This document shows, piece by piece, positions 38,099 through 49,531 of a stretch of DNA of 64,000 nucleotides. The position numbers were made by a program, and so were the translations under genes. Origin of the DNA: Cryptomeria japonica (lineage: Eukaryota; Streptophyta; Pinopsida; Cupressales; Cupressaceae); the NCBI RefSeq assembly GCF_030272615.1, contig NC_081410.1, forward strand, positions 140,408,849-140,472,848, written 5' to 3'. Position 1 is the first letter of the stretch. Each line of letters opens with the position of its first letter. Below the pieces are notes generated by a model. That model worked only from the letters and a program-made list of their open reading frames with translations. It was not told where the DNA came from and searched no databases.

Positions 38099-39358
38099 TT
38101 ATTTCAGTACCCTTTTCAACATTTTAGCAATAGGCTTTATGATTTCAGAGAAATTTGAAACAAACCTTCTCACAAAGTTGATTTGACCAAAGAAAGATTT
38201 GATTGCTTTAACAGTTTTTAGAATTTGAATTTTATCAATAGCAACAATCCTTTCTGGATCAATTCTAACTCCATCTTTTGAGACAATATGACCTAACAAT
38301 TTTCCTTCAATAACCCCAAAATGACATTTCTTAGGATGCAAAGATATGCCATATTCTAGTGCTCTAATAAAAATCTTTCCTAGATCATCATAATGATTTT
38401 TTGCCTTTTTAGAGTAAGCAGTCATATCATCTTGATACACTGCTAAGATATAATCAATCATGCCCTAAAAGGCCATGTCCATAGCTCTCTGGAATGTAGC
38501 TCCTGCATTTGTCAGTCCAAAAGGCATCCTAGCATAAACATAGGTACCCCAAGGTGTAGTGAAAGAAGTTTTGAACTTTTTTGCTTCCCTAACTTTGACT
38601 TGATTATAGTTTGAGAAACAATCCATCATAGATAACAACTCATTCCATTTGACTTTTTGCAATAGAGCTTCCATGTTAGACAAAGCATAGTTATATTTCA
38701 AAGATGAAACATTTAGATTTCTGAAATCTACACATAACCTAATATCACCATTTTTCTTTCTTACTGGTACTAAATTTGATACCCATGTTGAGTGCCTTAT
38801 AGGCTCAATAATCCCCACATTTCTCATTTTCATTAACTCTTCCTTCATCTTAGGAGCCAAGGTAGGATTTATAGGCCTTTTCTTTTGTCTGAAAGGTTTT
38901 GCATTAGGCTTCAAAGGTATCTCATGCTGGAACAAATCTTCCCTGTATGCTTTAAGGTCATCATATGACCAAGAAAAAATGTTCCTATACTTCCTCAGCA
39001 GATTAATCAATTCTATTCTGATTTTTGGTGTGAGCTTCCTTCCAATATATACTTCTCTTGGGTTGCTTTCCCTTCCCAAGTTTACCTTTTCAACTTCCTC
39101 ACATCCTCCTAAATTAGGCCTGAAATTCATTACATCTTTATCATCAAACATTCTTTCAAGCTCTATCAATCCTTTTGGGATTTTATTAGTTTTTAGCTGC
39201 AATACTTCTTGCCCAAGTATAGTTGCTTTGTCATCCTTGTCCTCCACAAGTCCATTCCAATCAATCCATTGGTGCTCATACTGATCTTCAAAAAATGAGA
39301 ATTTTAGTAGATCCCTGTCATCATCAAAAACTTGCCAACTTTTTACATTATCAGGCAT
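38099..39358 (-). pseudogene. G1 reverse transcriptase
   Basis: RT motifs are in order: FRQKKRPINPTLAPKMKEEL, STWVSNLVPVRKKNGDIRLC, VDFRNLN, DCFSNYNQV, TTPWGTYVYARMPFGLTNAG, ATFQRAMD, then an in-frame stop at 38465 and the catalytic VYQDDMTAYS with both Asp. Downstream are LHPKKCHFGV, GHIVSKDGV and IKSFFGQINFVRRFV. Length and order are normal for Ty3/gypsy. One stop at the end of the first block and another at 38099 kill the copy. The N-terminal 100 residues are an acidic linker from the upstream RNase H-like domain. Confidence 0.93.
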
Positions 39359-39382
39359 TGACGGTCTAGTCTTGATTTCTAC

Positions 39383-40309
39383 TTAGGTAATGTCATCCAG
39401 AGGGATGTCATTGTGTTTGATAGCCAAGTTAGCCATGAATTCTTCCCAAATATTATTGGATCTTTCAGTCCAATTGATGGAGAAAGCATCGAATAATTCA
39501 ATGTGATCCCAAACTTCGTTCCTATAGTTTCTTAATTTTTCATTTTTTATAGCAAACTTGCCTCTAACTTGTGAAATGGTTAATTCCAAATAACCATAAA
39601 CCATTATTAACTTAATACCATGTTTATTTTCTAGTTTAAGGCCCAATAAGAGGGCCTCATATTTGGAAACATTATTAGTACATTCAAAAGTTAACAAGAA
39701 AGAGTATTTAATTTTTTTTTCATTAGGTGAAATAAGTACAACTCCTACTCCATTTCCTTCCTTACTGCACGCACCATCAAAGTATAATTTCCAAATTAAG
39801 TTTACATTTTGTTTAACTATTTGTGTAACTTTATTGATCTCTAAAGGTTTAGAAATACTTACCTTAAATTTTTCCATATCAGAATGGAAAAAGTAAGTTG
39901 CTTCATCAATATCAACCTCTTCTATGAGATATGGAGATCTTGGCTCTCTGTTTATCCTCACCGCTGTCCCTTCTACTGGAATAGTAGCGTAGGCTAGATC
40001 GAGTTGAACATGACCACCCACCAAATTTGACCATTGCCTGGACAACAACATTCCATAGTTTGCAAGAACTTGTACCACTGTGATGTTTGTCTTATATGTG
40101 GTATTCGGGCAAGTTGGAAACCTAAACTCTACATCTTTCATAATACCCACCACAGGTATAGACCTATTGTCCATGGCATAACACTTACCATAAGGTATGT
40201 CAACATGCATCTCGAGCTCTCTCATGACATCTTCAGGAATGATGTTCACTGCTGCCCATGAATCTATCATACAGTTCTTGACCATTTTATTGTTAATTAA
40301 AAATGTCAA
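39383..40309 (-). pseudogene. G1 protease and RNase H-like domain ahead of RT
   Basis: The first 150 residues are a retropepsin-like protease. The active-site motif, normally DSG or DTG, reads CMIDSWAAVNII: Gly is replaced by Trp, so this copy is probably inactive. The second half is an RNase H fold of the plant/archaeal type: LYFDGACSKEGNGVGVVL (first Asp), KYEALLLGL (Glu), VYGYLELTISQVRG where the family has an Asp in GDS (here Tyr-Leu), and a final MANLA where Asp is expected. So a domain with the DEDD layout sits between protease and RT, with two acidic residues lost. Confidence 0.82.
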
Positions 40310-41038
40310 ATATAATGGATCAACCTATTTGAGGTTTTTTGTGATAGACGTGCCTAAGTAAATCACTAGAGGGTCCTCTTTTAACCTAGAAACATCTTTT
40401 CTTATATCACCAACATTTGATATAATCTTGAAGGTCTCATCCTTATATTCTAGAAATTTCATCACTTCAAGCAAGGGCATAGAAACTTTTACTTGAGACA
40501 ATGCTTGAGACATAAAAGTTCCACAATTTGAAGAAGGCTTACTGATCTATTTCTTCTCGACTGGTTTGACCAATTTTGGCATTTCAATTTGTTTAGTTTT
40601 TTCTGAATTTGTCCTTCTCTTGGCACCCACATCCTTGCCCTTGGCCGCATTACTATTGGTTCCACCTGATTTTGTGACCTTGGTGAAGATGCCTGTTGGC
40701 TTGCCCTGCTCATTATTTACATTCCTATTCCTTGGCTGGTAATTACTTTTTACTTGTTCCACAGCTGCAATAGTAAAATCTTTCTTCTCCTCTTTAGTCA
40801 GATTTCTCAAAGAAGGCACTACTTCCTCCTGAAACAATTTTCTCAAGGTAGGGATATCTTCAACATCATCAGAAAAAACTTGTTGTATACAATATTGAAA
40901 ATTTTCTCTTCTTTGATGCACATCAGAATATTCTTCTTCTTAAGATAAATCCTCATTCCTTCCCCAATATGGATCAAATGAAAGGGCATTCATAGTTGGT
41001 TCATAATCCTCATTTTTATATTCTTCTTCTATCAAGCC
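40310..41038 (-). pseudogene. G1 gag-protease linker
   Basis: The same frame as gag continues past a TAG at 41039-41041 through two open pieces (40547-40921 and 40325-40513) separated by stops. The first contains FQEEVVPSLRNLTKEEKK and a Lys- and Asn-rich tail. The second leads into the protease. This is the usual low-conservation connector of gypsy polyproteins. Confidence 0.75.
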
Positions 41039-42649
41039 CTAGGCAATCATGCACTGTTCTCCAACATGAGGCAAATTACATACATCACACCATGGATACT
41101 CATCTACATTGTTATATGGCATGTCATGCAACCTCAGCCTATTGTAGCTTATTTTCTTATTGTTCATGTATGGTGGCCTTTCATTATGATTTTTCTTACC
41201 CTTTAAGTCCTTAAGCATGTCCATGATTTGAGTAAGATCATCTTTCCTAGGAATTCTAGAGTTGTACAGCTTTGGATCATCTCTCTTAGCAACCTTCCCA
41301 ACCACCTTCCTATTATTTTCAATAGTAGTGGCTGTTTTGAATGCTTGCTGTAAAGTGTTAGGTCTATGAGATAAAATCTCATAATGAGTTTTGTTGTCAA
41401 AAGCACTCAAATAAAATTTAATAAAAAATGAATCAACTGGTCTAACATCTTTGGGTATTCTATTTAATAATTTATTAAATCTTTTATTAAATTCAACAAC
41501 TGATTCATTTTGATTCTTCCTTATGCTTGTTAATTCATGGGATGCAAATGAAGGATCATTGTGATCTCCAAATTCTTCCAAGAATAGCATTACAAATTCC
41601 TGCCAGCTGTGAATACATCTATTAGGAAGGCTTCTATACCATTCCCCTGCATCCTCAGTCAAAGATTGAACAGACAACTTCATGAATTCATCTTCATGAG
41701 GAATCTCAAATTCTTTGATGATATTTTTTACATTAATTACATGCTGCTTTGTTGAATCAACTCCATTTTCTGAGAATTTTGGGATTGCTAATCTCAAATC
41801 ATTTGTGATATGATTTGGATAACCAACAATGCCAGTGAAATCCAATTGTTTGTATCTTTCAATGATTAAGGGTTTCCTGCCAACATGATGCTTGCTTTGA
41901 TTGTTCATAATTCCTCTATTGAATCCACCATTGTTTCCATAGTTTCTGTTATTACCATTGTTTCCACCCCTATTATTATTGCCATTATTATTACTATTAT
42001 TACTATTCCTACCTCCATCATTGCCACTTCCATAATTGCCATTGTTACCTCTATTATGTCCATTATTTCCTACATGGTTAACCCTATTTGTGTTAATCTG
42101 GTCCCCATCATTTCCCCCATCTCCATTCCTTCTTCCATCCTCTTGCCTCTCTTCACTTTGATCCCTATGCACATCCCTCCATCTTCTATTTTCACTTACC
42201 AACGGGTTATGATAGGTTACAAAAGGCTGGTCCATTCTTCTCGCATGAGGGGGACTATATTTTGGAACTAATTGTCTACTTGTTTCACCTCTCTCTTCTC
42301 CTACCTTGTTTGTCTTGGGGCTTGAAATATTATTTCTCTCTATTCCTAGTTTCTGTAACACCCAATCTGGTTGCCTTTTAAGTGCCCTCGCCATCTTGGC
42401 ATCATCAGCATTCATATCAGCCATCTTAAGAATAAGATCATCCCATTGTTTTGCTTCCTGTTCCTCAGCAGTCATGATCTCATCATGGCTATGTCTATTA
42501 TCCTTTGAATTTATTTTATAAAAAGGATTTTCCTCTCTATTCTTAGATTTGCCAGCAGATGAAGAATCTTCTTCCCTACTAGGAAGTCTCTTATATCCTT
42601 CAAATGCCATGGTTGATTTTTTCCCTTTGTTCCTTTTCTTGGGACTCAA
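41039..42649 (-). pseudogene. G1 gag
   Basis: The longest open gag in the window, 536 codons from an ATG at 42649. The N-terminus is basic (MSPKKRNKGKK). An Asn/Gly-rich low-complexity stretch occupies about residues 160-250. The retrotransposon gag domain lies at about 270-440, with WYRSLPNRCIHSWQEF, ELTSIRKNQNESV, FNKRFNKLL and FYLSAFDNKTHYEIL. Near the end, CDVCNLPHVGEQC is a zinc-knuckle-like cluster with one residue fewer than the CX2CX4HX4C standard. A stop follows at once, and the linker and protease continue in the same frame. Gag forms the particle in which reverse transcription takes place. Confidence 0.92.
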
Positions 42650-42883
42650 TTGAACAAGATCTTCTTGTCCTTTGTGCAGAGACCTCCTCCCCTACATAAA
42701 TCTTAATGACAAACTTCTATGGGTTTCTTTTATTTTCTCAACATACCAACTATTATTCATATATTATATGTAGTGTCACCACCTCCTAAGAGGAACAATA
42801 TCTTTTACTAATCTTCCAGGCACTTTCCTCCAGCGGAGTCTGAAGTGAAACCACTAGAAATTTTGAATACTTCTTATCACAAC
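42650..42883 (-). other. G1 leader
   Basis: A stretch of 234 bp between primer site and gag start, with no ORF and no repeat noted. Confidence 0.7.
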
Positions 42884-42902
42884 TCCCCAGTAGAGTTGCC
42901 AA
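42884..42902 (-). other. G1 primer-binding site
   Basis: The minus strand reads TTGGCAACTCTACTGGGGA beside the LTR end ACCAACA, the same class of site as in E1. Confidence 0.85.
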
Positions 42903-42904
42903 TA

Positions 42905-43589
42905 TGTTGGTGCCCAAAACCACAAATTGGAAAACTTAAGGGTTTGTCAAATCCTCAAATAATCCAACTATCCTTGGCCAATGAATAGGGATGGTCGAAG
43001 ACCAAATCCCTCTGCACTTAAGGCTCCACTGAACCTACGTGGGTATACCTCTTCATCTCAAGCACAAAAGAGATTATTTAAAGTGGATTTAAGCCTGTTA
43101 GCAAATTACAAAAACTGGCAAATTGTTATTCTGCAATTATGCTTTATTATGTGCTTTAAGTGAATGCCCTTGAAAAGAAATGAAAAGGATTATGATAGTA
43201 TAATGAGAATAAGGATGCTTTCAGGACTTAAAATAAATATGTAAAGATCAGTTCATCTAGAATTTAGGAAGAATGTTTCTCTCTCAAGGACCTTGAATGC
43301 ATGGCCAAACAAGACCTTAAAAGATAAATAATAGACCAGTGCCTCTATCAAGGGGTATTTATGACACTTTGCGAACAAAAATATTATCAACTCCTGAGAA
43401 AATATTAATCATCAACTATGAAGGTTTCAGTATGTGTTACACAACAATGAAAAACCCAATCTCACAATTAATGTGACAACATGTGATGGCACATCATAGC
43501 AAATTATATGATAGATTTATCAAGAGGACAAAGATAACTCATCAACTCAAAAGTATGCACAATACTTAGAAAAAGAAACAATGAACCTT
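42905..43589 (-). repeat. G1 5' LTR remnant
   Basis: 685 bp from TGTTGGTGCCC matching 30248-30932. It ends at AACCTT where the CA copia LTR begins. The remainder of this LTR would lie beyond CA and C2, outside the window. Confidence 0.9.
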
Positions 43590-44160
43590 TGTTGGTATTA
43601 TGGATGTGTTGCATTGGTTTTGTCATTGATGTCAACACTTATCAACACTTATCCTTGTGGAGATCTTTGGTTATGTTCACCCGCATGTTTAGTGACTTAT
43701 GCACAGTCACCTGTATCTGATTCACTGACAGGTTATATTGTTCACCGACACTGAGGATGATCTGTTATCATCTGGAGATTACTTGGTCATTTCAAAGACA
43801 TTGTTTGGACACTTGGTTTTGGTGATCTGATTATTGGTCTAATCGAGTTTGATATTTGTTGTTACCAACAAATAAGTCTAGGTTATGAACCAGCAAGCGT
43901 TATCTATTCCAGATCAGCACAACACATTATGGAAATATTTTATTGATTGGTTATTATTTTAAATGCATTGAGTTGACATCATGCATCACATATTGATTCA
44001 TTTGTAATTGATTTAATTGTAATATTCTTAGTGAGCCAACCAACACATTTGGTCTTAGGTTTTGGTATATATGCAAGATCTCATTTGTGAGATTAATAGG
44101 ATTGTGGAAGAGGAATATAATAAGGTATATGCGAATATAAGAAGAGCTATACACGCAGAT
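43590..44160 (+). repeat. CA: partial Ty1/copia LTR
   Basis: Begins TGTTGGTATTATGG and has TTTTGTCATTGATGTCAACAC, a form common at the start of plant copia LTRs. 571 bp remain before C2 cuts it at 44161. It inserted into the G1 5' LTR. Its first 188 bp recur at 30933-31120. No coding part is in view, so whether CA is a solo LTR or a full element cannot be told. Confidence 0.75.
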
Positions 44161-45615
44161 TGATGAATAATGATGAACAGTAAACACCCAATAGATACTG
44201 AGAGGGGGGGTTAATCAGTATGGACAAAAACTTCTTAAACAACTTAAATTGCAAATACTGTACTAACTGGTAAACAACATCACCAATCTAAATCAAGGCA
44301 CTACCCTTAAAACATAGTATGACTGTAAAAGACATAAACTGGTAACATCTAGATCTTCTCAAAATCTATTATTTCATCTCAACTTCACCCATATGCTTAA
44401 GCAAGTAATACATCAGAAATAGAATGACCATTAGATCAGCTTGCATTACCGCTTAACAGAAAACACTAAAACATCACATGAAAAAGCATCACACATAACA
44501 CACTATTTTTTCACGTGGAAACCCAACTGGGAAAAACCACGGTGGGGATGAATACCGACAAGTTGCTCTTGAACTCTTCTGAAATCCGCTCTATAGGAGC
44601 CTAGTCCGGTTAAAGACTTTACAACAAGTTCTGCTAGGAACTGATCCTGCTAGGGATAACCCGATCAAGGGATGGCTAAATACCAGGTTAGAGGTTTAAA
44701 CCCTATTAAAGGTTACCTTGTAAGAGGATTTGAAGAACTCAATGATTTTGAGTCACCCTGTTAAAGGATTTACAAAAATCTTGTTAAAGCTACCCGGTAA
44801 AGGGATTTTCCATCTACTGAAATGGTTAGAAGTCAACAGGTAATACACTGATTTGATAACAGCACTTAATGCCAAGGCAAATCCACTTCAGTTTCTTTAC
44901 ATCTGCAATCACACTCTACAGATCTTTGCTTACTCCTTAGGTCTGGTAAGAATCACCTCACATACATTCATTTGCCAACAACTTCAAATAAAAATCATCA
45001 TCGACCTTATAGACAACAATTAGGTCGGTGGCCAAAACCTAAAACCCTAAGCATCTAGGTTAACAATACAGTCAGGCCAATCCTAGCCATTTAAACACAT
45101 TACATAGGGTAAAACAATCTTGAACAAATCTCAAGACGTTCTCCATCATCTATTCTTCATTGCTTCTGGAAGCTGATAACCCATCACACGCTCTCCACTG
45201 TTTACTAAGATTTTGCTCATTCCTAAGGTAGATAGAATCAATCTTCTTCATGCAAGATCCTCAAGGATATCCTTCATGCACACAAGTCTAACATGGTAAT
45301 GTGATCTAATCTTCATTTCAATGCTAACTCATCATAGGATGTCGTCGATTGAATCACACAGACTTGGAATGCATCAACCAGAAACCCTGAAGCTGAGATG
45401 GTAGTCATATCAAATGAAACCCTGATACAAACTTTGCATATACCGGTTCACACTCCAACATACCGGTTCACTTGTTGCATATACTAGTTCATACCATCAT
45501 GTCAGTTCACTTTCCAGTTTGCTTACTTCAATATATTGGTTCATACTTTAGCATATTGACATCAATGACAACATACAATCCCCTCATGTCATCAATCTCT
45601 GCAAATATGCCAACA
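44161..45615 (-). repeat. C2 3' LTR
   Basis: 1455 bp from TGATGAATAATG to GCCAACA, aligning with 61160 onward. Near its start is the hairpin ATACTGA / TCAGTAT around a G7 run (44196-44220), and then the GTGGAAACCC / GGGAAAAACCAC block (44516-44541). Confidence 0.93.
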
Positions 45616-45628
45616 ATCTCCCCCTTTG
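45616..45628 (-). other. C2 polypurine tract
   Basis: The minus strand reads CAAAGGGGGAGAT before the LTR. As in C1, a second CAAAGGGGGAGA lies upstream (about 45719-45730). Confidence 0.9.
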
Positions 45629-45834
45629 GCATTGATGGCAATACACAAAGATATCTCTACATCTTCTTCCATATAATATGTCTTCAATACTACAGATATC
45701 TTCTCTGCTTCACATCTTCTCCCCCTTTGACAACAATGCCAAAGTGGAGGCACAAACATCCATGATCTACTATGCTGCTCCTTGAGGAGTAGTATCCTTC
45801 AACACATAAATCCTGAAAAGATTTGACAATGCAA

Positions 45835-46189
45835 TACCTGACTGATGTGGAGAACATACCTTTAGTTCACCTCTTGAAGGGGTAGCACCCCTAATTCACC
45901 TCTGAAAAAGGTAAATGTAGCCTTCGGTAGAGGCTTGGTGAATATATCTGCTAATTGCTCTTTCCTAGAAACATGTTCCAATACAACCTCTTTATTCTGA
46001 ACTTTCTCCCACGAGAAATGATACTTGAGCTCAAAGTGCTTGGTTCTAGCATGCAATACTAGGTTCTTGGGAATATTAATTGCACTCGTGTTATCACAAA
46101 ATATACTCACTGGTTCAGATACAAGGACTTTGAAACCACTTAATACATGCTTCATCCAAATTGTCTGAGTGTAGTTCATAAATGCTACT
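45835..46189 (-). repeat. 355-bp duplication, copy 1 (C2 RNase H end)
   Basis: Identical in length to 57067-57421 and differing at only four positions that I see. It ends exactly at E3 (46190), while the other copy begins exactly after E3. On the minus strand, 45862-46189 codes for the last part of C2 RNase H (FCDNTSAINI, ELKYHFSWE, LADIFTKPLP, LGVLPL). This copy is the one attached to the C2 3' LTR. Confidence 0.93.
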
Positions 46190-47456
46190 TGTAGACACCT
46201 AAAAATGGTCAACGCTTGCAGGGTCATACTTTAACATTTGCGCATTGCCTCATTTTAGGTTTTTGCGTCGCATTAACATTTCTCCAATGTCACACACTTA
46301 GTTTTTATCATTTGCGAGCATCAAGTCATTCTTCTATCATCTCGCCTTCGAATTTGGTCTTGTCGACAACAACCTTCAGTCATGACTTTGGTCGATCTTT
46401 GTCCTTGTCAATCTTGTCATATTGCGATCGATTCGTCATCGATCCTTGTCCTTTCCAATCATGTCAATTTGGTCAATTTGTCATTAATTTTTGTCAACCA
46501 ATCTCAATCAAATCATTTATCAACATTGGTCATTTATCAATTAAAAATCATGATCGAATCAATATCAACTATCCTTTGTCAAGACCTAATTGTCATTCTC
46601 GCATTGCTAATTTGTCTTCTAGGGTTTCATGATTTAATCATTTAACCTGGTGTGTCATTTTCCTCCTTTAGTATTAATAAATTGTTTATTTATCCTAAGT
46701 CTTCTCATTGCAATTAAATGTTCATTTAATTGGCTAATTATTCCTCTTTGTGAATTAATTAATAAATGACAAATTATTAATTAATTTACCAAATTCCTAA
46801 TTTCTAATTTTCATCAATTTCATCTTTTTCCTAATTTCAAATTCCTCCTATTTCTCTCCTAAATTCATGGAAATGACATAGAAATTTGTCATAATTTGTC
46901 ATAATTGAAAATCAATCAATTCTTGACATAGAAATTTGTCATGAATTGTCATAAATTCTTGACATAGAAATTGTCATAAATTGTCATAAATCTTTGCATA
47001 GCAATTTGTCATAGACATGTCATAATTTTGCTATTCTTGATTTGAATTTCCATTCGAATCACTATCATGCTAATTTTTTCATCTCTCCTATTCTTCTATA
47101 AATTGGATGATCTTCATCAATCAAGGCTAATTGGTAATTGGTAATTGATAATCAGGCTATCGAATCTAAGCTTCTAGTACTCTTGATCAAGAATCTCGTC
47201 TACTTGCTTTCAATTGTGTGTGCACTTGTAGGTGAGATCCACAACCAAACCATTTGAAGAGGAAAGAAGAACAATGGAGCTGCATGGAAGGAGCATTCAA
47301 ATCATCATCTGGTTTGCATAATTTTTAGTTTTGTATGCTTTGTTTTCATGTCTCTATTGAATGTGTCTTAGGATAGATTCATTGCAATGAATGCATTTGT
47401 GATTGAGCTATTACGTTTATCTTTTTTTGTGATGATTTCCTATTTCCTAACGTACA
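46190..47456 (+). repeat. E3 5' LTR
   Basis: 1267 bp from TGTAGACACC to CGTACA. The second half is rich in repeats of ACATAGAAATTTGTCATAA, about five imperfect copies at 46870-47030, and holds a TGGTAATTGGTAATTGATAAT run that has two fewer units than in the 3' LTR. Confidence 0.95.
47097..47103 (+). promoter_or_regulatory. Possible TATA box of E3 5' LTR
   Basis: TATAAAT in the context TTCTATAAATTGG, followed by about 350 bp to the LTR end. Conserved at 56694-56700 in the 3' LTR. Confidence 0.5.
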
Positions 47457-47460
47457 TTAA

Positions 47461-47480
47461 TTGGTGAACCCGATGTGAAC
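47461..47480 (+). other. E3 primer-binding-like site
   Basis: TTGGTGAACCCGATGTGAAC starts four bases after the LTR. It has the TGGT start and pairing-site position of a primer site. I could not name the tRNA with confidence. Confidence 0.6.
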
Positions 47481-49531
47481 ACTAACCTTCTAACCTCTTT
47501 ATGGTGTTTTGAGTTCTCTCAAGTTGATTTGCAGGCCAAAAAAACCCAAAAACAGGGTCGTGCAGGGTTTTCTGGAGACTCCTGCGCCTATGTGAAGCAA
47601 CCTGCGCCTGTGTTGAGCATTCTGTACTTTTGTAGATGACATTCTATGCTTGTGTCATGGGTTCTGCACCTATGTCATGAGTTCTGCGCCTGTGTAAAGT
47701 CCATAACAGAGGTAAAAAAATGCAGTGTTTACTTGAAATTTGTTGTGTTTTTGCATTCTGTTTTCTGTGCTTTGGATTTTGGTACTAATTATTTGTGCAG
47801 AATCTTGGCATATGCATGGCAAAGACAACAAATCAAATTACTAACATGTTTATGCAGAATCGATAGTCAAAGACAACAAATCAAACTTCTAACTCGGGTT
47901 TTGCAGGTTGCCTTGGAGAAACAACCAAACTTTGTGTTTGTGATTTTTAATTAGGCACTTAGTAATTTTTAAATAGGTTGGAATGAATGTGTTTGTGCTT
48001 TGATTGTTGAGTGTGACATTGGAGTAGGAGAGTATGCTCTCATCCTTCTTAGGGTGATCAGAAATCCAGATCTTCGATACCATGCTCATGTCTTTGATTG
48101 TTTGTCTCCTTTAGAGGGCCTGCCTTCCCAACCACTTTGCTTTTGCAAGCAAGTGATAATCGTGAGAAGGGAATGACCCAAAGTGAGTACGGCTAGAATT
48201 CCTTGGCATTCTAACTCACTATAAAAAAATACCCGATGAGCGAAAGCTTTGAAGGAAGCATTACGTGGGAATTGCAGTTACTTGGGAAGTGATGACCCTT
48301 GGACTCTTTCTCATATCAACATCTAAGTAGGGCCTCTTGGTCTAAATCATGCTTGCACGACTACATTTGTTTGGTATCTTGATGGGCTTAATGTCTCAAT
48401 CACGCTTGCGTGACATCAAGGAATAACGCTTAACAGAAATCCTTACTAAACACCTTGTTTTTAGAGGCCAAAAAACCCTTCTAGTTGCTTGAGAAGGACA
48501 AATTCGGATACTTGGAAGAGATACTAAGTTCGCCATGGGGAGATTTCCATGGGGACTAATGCTTGGCTGCCCTGAGAAGTGAGTGTTGTGGAGGGGAGCC
48601 CATGGGGTCAAGCATCTATGTATTCTCCTTGAATCCCATAATGAGTCTACCTCTCAAGTACCTAATGTCTTTGCCTACCATAAGAAATGTGGAAATGAGC
48701 ATGATTGTCTTGAGTCTAAGTTGCAATATCTTGTATTCTTTGCTTGTCAAAAGTTGAATTGTATCTCATTTCAAAAGCAAAACAAATTGATCCAACATAA
48801 GATTAAACACAAGAGACATTCATCCAACAAAGGTTCGACAAAGTTTAAAACTCATCTTCAAACATGGTTGTCAAATATTGTTCAAGATCTTGTCTCAAGA
48901 AGCATGTCACTTACATTTAGGTTCATCCTAGGTTGCATTTTGCAAAAGTCATTGTCAAGTACCAAGGTTAGGTTTCACCTAAGTCATACTCCTTTGCATA
49001 TCAATAAGGGTCATCCATTTGCATATGTCCTCTTGCATTAAAGTCATACCATTGTCATACATTACTTACCCTAAGTCTCTTCATTAAGTTTAGGTCATTA
49101 CCATATCATATTAAGGTCACTTGCATATTAATTGTCCCTTTGCATATAGTGCCAAAACTAGGTCTTGTCATACTTGAGTAATCCAAATCTTTGATAAACC
49201 CTAAGTCATTGTTAGGAAGTCTAGACCTTGTCAAACTTTTGTCTTTTTGTCATCAATATCATTTGGTCAAACCTAGCTTAGTATCCAAGCATATAGGGGA
49301 GACTTTGTCATTTTGTCCTTTTGTCACTTGGTCCTTTTGTCCTTTGAGGTCTAGACATCATTTCAATTTCCTAGGGGTCTCTTTCTTAGATTTGCATTCC
49401 AAAAAGTGTGTCAAAATCTTGAAAAACAACCAAAAACATAGATTGCATTTTCATCTATTCAAGTTTGCATTTACTTGCATATCATACATTATCCTTGAAA
49501 AATTCCAAAAAAATTGCATTTGCATAGTGAC
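47481..49531 (+). other. E3 long leader
   Basis: About 2 kb without a convincing gene. It opens with a short array of a 21-bp theme around CTGCGCCTGTGT (47581-47700). The frames at 48583-49041 and 49191-49565 are short, lack recognisable domains and are not continuous with the ORF, so I leave them out. Confidence 0.6.
47581..47700 (+). repeat. CTGCGCCTGTGT array, E3 5' side
   Basis: Five to six degenerate units of about 20-22 bp. Related units, including inverted ones, recur near the 3' end at 55123-55256. Confidence 0.75.

Larger units (their letters stand above)
30248..43589 (-). mobile_element. G1: decayed Ty3/gypsy retrotransposon
   Basis: The minus-strand order is 5' LTR remnant (42905-43589), primer site (42884-42902), gag, protease, an RNase H-like domain, RT, second RNase H, integrase, then a 3' LTR inferred to span 36184-30248. 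RT before integrase marks Ty3/gypsy. Nearly the whole polyprotein lies in one frame (gag through RT, and integrase core), interrupted by stops, with one excursion to another frame at about 38050-37290. The outer LTR ends share about 94% identity over 410 bp. An additional RNase H is known in the Tat group of plant gypsy elements, so G1 may belong near there; that needs phylogeny. Confidence 0.85.

Noticed and set aside
38979-39284. Plus-strand 101-codon ORF opposite the G1 RT linker
   Set aside because: Shadow of the minus-strand pol frame, which has clear RT motifs.
41885-42271. Plus-strand 128-codon ORF
   Set aside because: Antisense shadow of the Asn/Gly-rich part of G1 gag; Ile/Thr/Ser runs are the complement of that low-complexity stretch.
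46185-46189. CTACT as an ordinary 5-bp TSD of E3
   Set aside because: The base after the right LTR is not CTACT. The repeat directly outside both ends is the 355-bp unit, of which CTACT is only the tail.
47581-47700. Short regular repeats as a CRISPR-like array
   Set aside because: Units are degenerate and nearly contiguous without unique spacers, inside a plant retroelement leader.
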